Source: a virus | Reading direction: 5' to 3' (one strand) | IMG/VR virus record: IMGVR_UViG_3300039412_000084 | Coordinates: 1 to 21,436 of that record | DNA: 21,436 bases | Shown here: piece after piece, positions 16,183 through 21,436 of the stretch | How positions within the stretch are numbered: position 1 is the first letter of the stretch | How the letters are laid out: every line of letters starts with the position of its first letter | Program-made: the position numbers and the translations under genes | Notes under the pieces: generated by a model | Seen by the model: the letters and a program-made list of their open reading frames with translations, nothing else | Database searches by the model: none | What the model was told of the DNA's origin: nothing

Positions 16183-17142
16183 TTATTTAGGAGATACTCC
16201 TGCAGTTTTTTCCCACCCAACAATTTCATCTGTCTGGTCTGGTTTTACATTATGATATGTTACTCCTGAATAAGGAGAAGTATAATCTATACCTTTACCA
16301 GATAATGCCAATTGAGAATTTTGTTCTTGTAATCTATTTTGAACTGATTGTGGATTTGAAGATAAATCCGTAATCCCAGTATCTTGATTTACACTTACTC
16401 CTGTTGTGCTTGCATTCTGACCATTTGGTAAAGTTGCCACAGGAGGAACATATGTTGTTGATGGAATTGATGTTGTTGGTATAGAAGGCGTTGATGGAAC
16501 AGAAACTCCTACTGACGCATCGGATGGCGACGGCGGTGCAGACGGAGAAGATGAAACCGATGGAGTTGGTAGTCCTGAAATCGGAGATATACTCGGTATT
16601 GTTGTCGGTGTGGGTATAGATGGTAATGCAGCCTGTGTTGATGGTATGCTTGGTATTCCCATAGCAGAAAAGTTTGGTATTGTTGGTAACGTCGGTGGAG
16701 ATGGAATTGATATTATTTTTGAAAAGTCTGGTATTGATGCAGCTACTTTTAATTTAGTTAAATTTGCTGTTGCCATATTACCTAGAATTTTTAGGCTTCC
16801 CAATGAAATGTTGGATGTACCGGATGCTAAAGCGGATATTAATCCAATTGCGGTACTAGATATAGAATTTGCTGTGGAAGTTAATTTAGTAATTTGACTA
16901 GATGGGGATTTTATACTTCCTATATCAAGTCCTCCAGGAACTCCTGCTCCTGTGGTTAAATTGATTTTTGTTGGCGAGTCAGATGTAGATTGTAGTTGTT
17001 GTAATTGATTTTGAGTATCTATCCACTCCTGGGCATCAACATCTGAAAAATTTTTAACAGACCCATCGCTAAATGTATATGAGTAAGTTGGAACACCATC
17101 TACATAATAAACTAATTTTCCTTTTGATACAATACTTAACAT
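16183..17142 (-). CDS. Pro/Ser/Thr-rich virion-region protein (319 aa)
   Basis: No family recognised. Residues 1-45 look folded (GKLVYYVDGVPTYSYTFSDG, then DAQEWIDTQNQLQQLQ). Residues about 75-140 are an Ala/Ser/Leu-rich stretch with amphipathic character (LISALASGTSNISLGSLKIL). Residues about 140-245 are a low-complexity Pro/Ser/Thr/Ile region with repeating PSIP, PTIP and PSTP units. The C-terminal 70 residues regain a mixed composition and end YHNVKPDQTDEIVGWEKTAG. It lies immediately after the gp5-like hub gene (three bases between), a place where T4 encodes a small spike-tip protein (gp5.4, PAAR); no PAAR motif is seen here. An extended linker or spike-associated role is possible. Start at ATG 17142 without a ribosome binding site. 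Confidence 0.65.
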   Translation of the reverse strand: MLSIVSKGKLVYYVDGVPTYSYTFSDGSVKNFSDVDAQEWIDTQNQLQQLQSTSDSPTKINLTTGAGVPGGLDIGSIKSPSSQITKLTSTANSISSTAIGLISALASGTSNISLGSLKILGNMATANLTKLKVAASIPDFSKIISIPSPPTLPTIPNFSAMGIPSIPSTQAALPSIPTPTTIPSISPISGLPTPSVSSSPSAPPSPSDASVGVSVPSTPSIPTTSIPSTTYVPPVATLPNGQNASTTGVSVNQDTGITDLSSNPQSVQNRLQEQNSQLALSGKGIDYTSPYSGVTYHNVKPDQTDEIVGWEKTAGVSPK

Positions 17143-17145
17143 ATT

Positions 17146-18681
17146 TTATTTTTTTAAATTTCCTCCATCTTGTCCAGGAGAATAACCGCCGCCAGTGACA
17201 AATACTCTCCTACTCATAATATATTGTAAATTGTCTCTTAATAACTGTAATTGCATTGCTTCTACTGATGTTTGTGTTGTTGATGGATTTGATTGGCCCA
17301 CGTTCGGATGTGTATGTTTATACCAATGCGTATGCGTTAACATCCAATTACACATAGCATACAACCAATTCACAGTTGTCTGACCCAGCAAAACCGGCTC
17401 AGATGATTGATTATACTCTCCTAAATAAATAGCCGGAGAATTTATAACCATTTTATTATTTGTTGTTATAACTATCTGATTTTGAGCATCAACTGTATAT
17501 TCCGAATCCGTAACAAATGACATCCTTTTCTTAGAATATTGAAACATTTCGTTCTTTTTAGCTGAAATGATAACTCTATCACTGTTTAATACCATCTGGT
17601 CGCCTATAAGTTTTGGATATACAAATGATGTGGCGTTTGGTGGAAGAAATGCTGGCTGTTCTTCTCCAACACCCCACATTTTCTTCAAACAAGTAGGTTG
17701 AAATTGACTTAAAGTTGCCCCCGATGTAAGATGAATCGATGAACCATCATTATTTATATCTTCTAATAAATATCCACCAACGTTCTTTTCATCGGGATTA
17801 GTCTTATCCAAAGGTCTTTGTCGATTTCTTATAAGAACCATTGGATTTCCTCCGCCAGCTTCGGTTTTAGAAAATGGATTTATTATACCATTTCCTTTAT
17901 AGTCAGTATAACCACTAGGAAAATCTGAACTGTAGCCTTTATCGTTGTTTCGGTTATCATCATAAGAAGCAAATCTTATAGATTGACCAAAACGACTTTC
18001 AAATATCAAATCTCCTTCTCTGCGTTTTAAAGAACGTATTCTTGGATTGTAAAAGAAATATCTCCCTAAAGCTCCAACATATCCCACACTACCAAGAATA
18101 TTTAATTTTGATTGTGGGCCTTTATATGGAACCGCTGGGTCATTTGTATTAAGAATCAATTCACGGTTGCCTTGGACGATTTGGTTAGGACTGCTTCTAA
18201 AACCACCGGAGTTAATTTCAGAATTGAAATCCACATCAGCATTTACAGTATTAAAAGTGTTTATCTTTCTTGTGTAATAATACTGACCAAGGTAGAATAC
18301 AACACCAACGGTTTCATTCAACACAGGGTATTCTGAAATATTTGATTCGAGAGGCATTGCCCAAATCAAATTTTCCTTTTCTACGTTTGCTTGACTGTAA
18401 ATTAATCTGACCAATGCTCTACCAACCCAAGTGTAATCCCGGTCTGTATTGAGTGGTTTCTTTCCATTAACATCGACAGGCCATTGGTCGGGATTTAATT
18501 TGAAACTATTGCTGGTAAAATACGAATGATTTTTATCAAGAATGATATCCAGAACGATTGCCGGCTCTATTTCATAGAACTCGTCGGTAATAGAAGACCT
18601 ACCGCCTCCGTGTCTTGTGGACAAGGCTGTGGTATCCAATGAAGGAGAAGAAGTGCTGGTTTTTCTATTCCAATATGACAT
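17146..18681 (-). CDS. 5: Baseplate hub / central spike protein, gp5-like
   Basis: This is a gp5-type hub protein, 511 residues; T4 gp5 has 575. The N-terminal half carries an OB-like domain and EYPVLNETVGVVFYLGQYYY. Then comes the region typical of marine T4-like hubs, GREGDLIFESRFGQSIRF-like (here KRREGDLIFESRFGQSIRFA near residue 215-235), NPMVLIRNRQ, then LEDINNDGSSIHLTSGATLS, and a beta-helix-like stretch with QMVLNSDRVIISAKKNEM and NNKMVINSPAIYLG before VLLGQTTVNWL. The C-terminus has HTHWYKHTHP near residue 447-456, a His cluster that could bind metal at a spike tip. I see no T4-type lysozyme domain. It follows the 126-aa gene by two bases (TAA-TT-ATG), and no ribosome binding site is visible. 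Confidence 0.82.
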   Translation of the reverse strand: MSYWNRKTSTSSPSLDTTALSTRHGGGRSSITDEFYEIEPAIVLDIILDKNHSYFTSNSFKLNPDQWPVDVNGKKPLNTDRDYTWVGRALVRLIYSQANVEKENLIWAMPLESNISEYPVLNETVGVVFYLGQYYYTRKINTFNTVNADVDFNSEINSGGFRSSPNQIVQGNRELILNTNDPAVPYKGPQSKLNILGSVGYVGALGRYFFYNPRIRSLKRREGDLIFESRFGQSIRFASYDDNRNNDKGYSSDFPSGYTDYKGNGIINPFSKTEAGGGNPMVLIRNRQRPLDKTNPDEKNVGGYLLEDINNDGSSIHLTSGATLSQFQPTCLKKMWGVGEEQPAFLPPNATSFVYPKLIGDQMVLNSDRVIISAKKNEMFQYSKKRMSFVTDSEYTVDAQNQIVITTNNKMVINSPAIYLGEYNQSSEPVLLGQTTVNWLYAMCNWMLTHTHWYKHTHPNVGQSNPSTTQTSVEAMQLQLLRDNLQYIMSRRVFVTGGGYSPGQDGGNLKK

Positions 18682-18683
18682 AA

Positions 18684-19064
18684 TTAATTGTCTTTTGGTG
18701 ATACTTTGGTGACTTGAACTGGTGCAGCATTTGCTATATCATTGATAGATTGCATGAGGTCTTTCTTTTCTTCTTCGGTTAAACCGAGTGAGCCGCCGCC
18801 TGCTTCTGAATTGGCTTGAGCGGAAAGAATTCTTTGACAGATTTGTGCCAATTTAACAAGATGTTCGTCATTTGAAATGCCGGCATCAATATATTGTTTG
18901 ATAAGTGGAACGACTTGAATTGCGTCGTTGAGCGTTTTAATCATCGGACGCAAATCAGAAATCATGATTTCAATCTGTTCCTTGCGGTTTGATTGATTAG
19001 TTACGATATCTTTACACAAGTCTTTGAACGACTTGCCTTCATATAAATCGAGGTCGATGTCCAT
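18684..19064 (-). CDS. Conserved phage protein upstream of the hub gene, unknown function (126 aa)
   Basis: From ATG 19064 the protein reads MDIDLDLYEGKSFKDLCKDI. It continues with two or three helices (SNRKEQIEIMISDLRPMIKT, then AIQVVPLIKQYIDAGISNDE and LVKLAQICQRILSAQ) and a Gly/Glu-rich hinge before a final helix (LTEEEKKDLMQSINDIANA). The pattern of a helical protein directly before the hub gene recurs in marine T4-like phages as far as I recall, without an assigned role; an assembly or hub-associated function is plausible. A TTG at 19103 would add 13 residues and overlap the preceding zinc-ribbon gene by eight bases. I prefer the ATG, but a small hairpin just upstream of it makes the start uncertain. 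Confidence 0.7.
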   Translation of the reverse strand: MDIDLDLYEGKSFKDLCKDIVTNQSNRKEQIEIMISDLRPMIKTLNDAIQVVPLIKQYIDAGISNDEHLVKLAQICQRILSAQANSEAGGGSLGLTEEEKKDLMQSINDIANAAPVQVTKVSPKDN

Positions 19065-19095
19065 ATAACCATAAGTATATGGTAGAAATACTAAT

Positions 19096-19275
19096 TTAGA
19101 CAACTTCGTAGTTATATTTTTTTCTTCTTTTTGGAAATGAACAATGTTGACATTTCCAACATTCTACCATTGCCGATTCCATTCCTTTCACTAACATCCA
19201 ATTTATGTCATATACATCTTGAAAAATTGCATAATTTTCGGCACCACACTCTTTACATATAACCTTTTCTTTCAT
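19096..19275 (-). CDS. Small zinc-ribbon-like protein (59 aa)
   Basis: An open frame from ATG 19275 to TAA 19098-19096 encodes 59 residues. It has CKECGAENY near residues 7-15 and CWKCQHC near residues 39-45, a probable four-Cys zinc site, and ends with a basic KRRKKYNYEVV tail. The ATG overlaps the stop of the preceding endonuclease gene by four bases (ATGA), so translation is coupled, as at 14456. I do not know its function. A nucleic-acid-binding accessory of the endonuclease, or an independent small phage protein, are both possible. No ribosome binding site is evident apart from the coupling. Confidence 0.6.
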   Translation of the reverse strand: MKEKVICKECGAENYAIFQDVYDINWMLVKGMESAMVECWKCQHCSFPKRRKKYNYEVV

Positions 19276-20075
19276 ATATCTAAATTAGTTAAAGCATCAT
19301 ATAATCTATTGTTTTTTTCATCAAATCGAATAAACATTTTTGGTTGTATTTTTTTTATAATACATTTCTCTTTGTATTTATCTTTTTCTTTTCGTTTAGT
19401 ATTATAATGATGTGGTTCATCATATTCAAATACAACGTTCTTTTCTTTGTCATATCCATCAACTGGAAATCCAGATAAACAAACTTCGCCGCCATTTAAC
19501 GCATGTTGAAAATTATACCCATTTTTCTTTCCAAATTCTTCGATAAATTTACATGCGGTTGGATTAAATGCTACCATTATTCCCTGTTTTTGAATTCTAT
19601 TTAATGCAGCAATTCTCATTTTTTCTCTATGTTCTTCGGTTGGGGTTTTGCCAAACATAGGATTATTTTTACCTAGTTTTTGTTCTGAACATTTTTGTTT
19701 TGTTGTGGATGATAATTTTTTTCCAATTCTGACATTAGACATTTTTTCTTTCGTTTCTTTCGACATCGATTTTCCATACCAAAACGCTTTGTCTCCTATT
19801 TGGGAACACGTTTTACATAAAGATTTTTTATGATATCGTATAATACAAATTTGTCTCGATTTATAAGGTAGTTCAGAATCGCACTTCGGGCATTTTCTAC
19901 ACCATAAATTATTAGAATTTTTATAAATACCAACAAATTTTTCACGTCGGCAACAAATTTTACATACAGAGTTTTTTTCTTCTTGAAAATCTGCACTTCT
20001 TTTATATTTGTATTTTAATTCTATTCCGCAATCAGAACATATTCGAACCCACATTTTACCATCATATTTAATCAT
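19272..20075 (-). CDS. Mobile endonuclease with two zinc ribbons, NUMOD3-like repeats and Vsr/EDxHD-like nuclease (copy F)
   Basis: This is a probable free-standing homing endonuclease of 267 residues. Two zinc ribbons lie at the N-terminus: ICSDCGIEL paired with CKICCRRE, then CRKCPKCDSELPY paired with CKTCSQIG. NUMOD3-like repeats follow (YGKSMSKETKEKMSNVRIGK, MFGKTPTEEHREKMRIAAL). The nuclease has NPTACKFIEE, NFQHALNGGE, VDGYDKEKNVVFEYDEPHH and then KRKEKDKYKEK, where the usual D-x-x-R Arg is replaced by Lys, a possible weakness. It ends MFIRFDEKNNRLYD like the copy at 7488. It begins inside the end of the sigma-factor gene (eight-base overlap, 20068-20075) and ends in an ATGA overlap with a zinc-ribbon gene. 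Confidence 0.8.
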   Translation of the reverse strand: MIKYDGKMWVRICSDCGIELKYKYKRSADFQEEKNSVCKICCRREKFVGIYKNSNNLWCRKCPKCDSELPYKSRQICIIRYHKKSLCKTCSQIGDKAFWYGKSMSKETKEKMSNVRIGKKLSSTTKQKCSEQKLGKNNPMFGKTPTEEHREKMRIAALNRIQKQGIMVAFNPTACKFIEEFGKKNGYNFQHALNGGEVCLSGFPVDGYDKEKNVVFEYDEPHHYNTKRKEKDKYKEKCIIKKIQPKMFIRFDEKNNRLYDALTNLDI

Positions 20076-21033
20076 ACATTTGTTTTTTAATTGTAGGAAT
20101 GTAGTTATTTACATTTATATTCCCACAATCTCTATATGATACATATATGTTACTTTGATATTGTTTCATTTTATTTATAACTTTCGTAATTTGTTGAGTG
20201 CGGCAATTAGAAATTTCTCGAATATATAAATAAAGAGCTTTCTTATTGAAGGCGTCAATCCTATCAGTTGCCCGGAATAGTTCAATTACTGCATTGGCAA
20301 TGTCCAAATCACGTTGTTTGGTGAATATTTTACCCACATTATTCTCCCAAAAACGAATCATTAACTTGATAAATTCACGCATTTCTTCATCTTTGTGATG
20401 TGTATCTTCGGTTTGAAGTTGAACGGTGTGTTCATCGTGTTCTTCACCGATTTCAACGTGTTGATTACGTCTCTTATAGGTGGAGTTATTCAAGGCAATC
20501 AAATAATGTTTAGCAATGATTGAGAAATATGAAAAGGCTTTACCCTTTCCAGCCTCAAATTTGTGCATATTTGAAACCAAATGTGATACAGTTTCTTTTT
20601 GAACATCCAATGGGCCGGTTTCAAAATAACTGAACTTGAAAGTATTGAAGATATTTTCTACCAATTTTTCGAATGGATATTTGATTTTGGTATTATAAAT
20701 GACTTCACGTTCTTGAAGATTTTCGGTGGCATTATACTTGATGATAAAATCCTCCGTCTCTTGAGTAAAATACATCTTGTCCGAAGTGGCACCGTTCTTA
20801 CTCTTTCTACCACGTTTCTTTGGAACGACTATGGTAGATTCTACAGCGGTTGGAGTTGTGATTGACAATCCTACGGCAGTAGGAGTTGGTGGAGATACAA
20901 CTGGAGCCTTCTTAACTCTTTTCTTGTATCGTTTTTTTACAATCTTCTTTTTGTGTTTGATTGTAACTTTCTTTTGCTTTTTAGCAATAGATTTATGGAC
21001 ACGATGAGCCTTTAGGGCTTTCTTTTTCTTCAT
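20068..21033 (-). CDS. 55: Late-transcription sigma factor, gp55-like, with basic N-terminal tail
   Basis: This is a probable phage sigma factor that would redirect host RNA polymerase to late promoters. Residues about 88-215 resemble gp55 and sigma region 2: QETEDFIIKYNATENLQERE, KIKYPFEKLVENIFNTFKF, and especially KGKAFSYFSIIAKHYLIALN. Residues about 265-290 (LYLYIREISNCRTQQITKVI) look like a helix-turn-helix in the position of region 4, which T4 gp55 lacks. At 321 residues it is far longer than T4 gp55 (185). Residues 1-43 are extremely Lys/Arg-rich, 44-70 hold two TPTAV units, and PKKRGRKSKNG (71-81) resembles an AT-hook. A GAGGA lies about 12 bases before ATG 21033, inside the end of the preceding gene. 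An internal ATG at residue 87 would drop the tail. Family assignment is by motif only. Confidence 0.72.
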   Translation of the reverse strand: MKKKKALKAHRVHKSIAKKQKKVTIKHKKKIVKKRYKKRVKKAPVVSPPTPTAVGLSITTPTAVESTIVVPKKRGRKSKNGATSDKMYFTQETEDFIIKYNATENLQEREVIYNTKIKYPFEKLVENIFNTFKFSYFETGPLDVQKETVSHLVSNMHKFEAGKGKAFSYFSIIAKHYLIALNNSTYKRRNQHVEIGEEHDEHTVQLQTEDTHHKDEEMREFIKLMIRFWENNVGKIFTKQRDLDIANAVIELFRATDRIDAFNKKALYLYIREISNCRTQQITKVINKMKQYQSNIYVSYRDCGNINVNNYIPTIKKQMYD

Positions 21034-21041
21034 ATAGAAAC

Positions 21042-21338
21042 TTATTCCTCTTCAATCTCGGCAGTCGTTTCTTCTGTTCTATCGTTTAGACTCTGGATAA
21101 GAATCTTCATGTCTTGAAACACAACACCAACATCATCATCTTTTTCGAACATTTGCTTGTCATCAAGCAATTTCATGTGAGCCCAAACCTTAAAGACTTG
21201 TTCTCGCCAGTCGGATATCCAGTTGGCATAAATTTCATTTATGGCTAACTGACGTTCTCCGGCTCTCCAAAGAAGGACATTGGCAACGACAGATGCCGTT
21301 AACAACACCGATAATAGTATTACTAAAAAAATTAGCAT
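21042..21338 (-). CDS. Small membrane-anchored phage protein (98 aa)
   Basis: Residues 2-24 form one hydrophobic membrane segment (MLIFLVILLSVLLTASVVAN), followed by a charged, helical soluble part containing YANWISDWREQVFKVWAHMK, LLDDKQMFEKDDDVGVVFQD and LIQSLNDR, and a Glu-rich tail. The KQMFEKDDDVGVVFxDM stretch recurs, as I recall, in a small conserved protein of T4-like marine phages that has no assigned function. The stop lies eight bases before the sigma-factor start. The start at ATG 21338 overlaps no other gene and follows the preceding stop by five bases, so the two are co-transcribed. Inner-membrane location is inferred. Confidence 0.7.
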   Translation of the reverse strand: MLIFLVILLSVLLTASVVANVLLWRAGERQLAINEIYANWISDWREQVFKVWAHMKLLDDKQMFEKDDDVGVVFQDMKILIQSLNDRTEETTAEIEEE

Positions 21339-21343
21339 AATGC

Positions 21344-21436
21344 TTATTCTTCTTCATATTGAGGTTCGTCTTGGAAATCTTGAAGATATTCAAGAGCCTC
21401 CGTGACAGAATCCCAATCGCTTCTTTTTATCGCTTT
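21344..21436 (-). CDS. C-terminal end of an unidentified gene
   Basis: An open frame entering from the right edge ends at TAA 21346-21344. The visible 30 residues read KAIKRSDWDSVTEALEYLQD and an acidic end, FQDEPQYEEE. This is too short to identify. Its orientation and five-base spacing to the following membrane-protein gene fit the same transcript. Confidence 0.6.
   Translation of the reverse strand, partial: KAIKRSDWDSVTEALEYLQDFQDEPQYEEE

Noticed and set aside
16167-16229. Longer start (ATG 16229) for the 195-aa protein
   Set aside because: It would overlap the previous gene by 47 bases and add a segment unlike the rest. The ATG at 16166 opens the predicted helix.
16610-16897. Plus-strand open frame rich in Gly/Val/Asp
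   Set aside because: It is the antisense shadow of the Pro/Ser-rich repeat region of the minus-strand gene and has no plausible start context or neighbours on that strand.
17751-17758. TATAAATA on the minus strand, the T4 late-promoter core; another at 20172-20179
   Set aside because: Both lie inside coding sequence and neither is at a sensible distance from a structural gene start. About three such octamers per strand are expected by chance at this base composition.
1-21436. tRNA genes, CRISPR arrays, insertion sequences and attachment sites
   Set aside because: I looked for cloverleaf-like segments, regular repeat-spacer patterns, transposase motifs and terminal inverted repeats and found none; almost all bases are accounted for by minus-strand genes.

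Overview
The window is a stretch of a tailed-phage genome of the T4-like (contractile-tail) kind. It is AT-rich, and every gene I can support lies on the minus strand, so it reads from right to left as one compact late-type block. The diagnostic genes are a full-length gp6-like baseplate wedge protein, a full-length gp25-like wedge protein, a gp5-like baseplate hub/spike protein without an evident lysozyme domain, and a gp55-like late sigma factor. This set resembles marine and freshwater 'far-T4' phages more than T4 itself. The host cannot be named. Many structural genes start without a recognisable Shine-Dalgarno sequence, which would fit a host such as a Bacteroidota member, but this is weak evidence.

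Layout in transcription order (right to left): the tail end of an unidentified gene; a small membrane-anchored protein; a sigma factor with a lysine-rich N-terminal tail; a mobile nuclease gene followed by a small zinc-ribbon gene; a conserved 126-aa protein; the gp5-like hub; a Pro/Ser-rich 319-aa protein; a helical 195-aa protein; gp25; a second mobile nuclease gene plus zinc-ribbon gene; gp6; a third mobile nuclease gene; a small helical protein; a 690-aa fibre-like protein with an N-terminal DNRLRE-type domain; a ParB/sulfiredoxin-like small protein; the only sizeable gap, about 50 bases; a small basic open frame overlapping a fourth mobile nuclease gene; a 162-aa structural protein; a fifth mobile nuclease gene; a 1641-aa tail/baseplate protein; a GIY-YIG homing endonuclease gene; and the start of another virion protein.

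The structural genes together would build the baseplate and its peripheral fibres, and the sigma factor would direct late transcription of such genes. Most notable is the invasion of this module by six free-standing homing-type endonuclease genes: one GIY-YIG and five with zinc-ribbon, NUMOD3-like and Vsr/EDxHD-like nuclease segments. They sit cleanly between full-length essential genes. Two of the five share a sharply bounded block of about 198 bases at about 93% identity, which suggests recent gene conversion of the catalytic core. Two are directly coupled to small cysteine-rich genes. One overlaps a previously hidden 50-codon basic open frame that may be a detached DNA-binding domain.

No tRNA, rRNA, CRISPR array, insertion sequence or convincing terminator was seen. 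Apart from the gap at 8365-8414, intergenic spaces are at most a few tens of bases.
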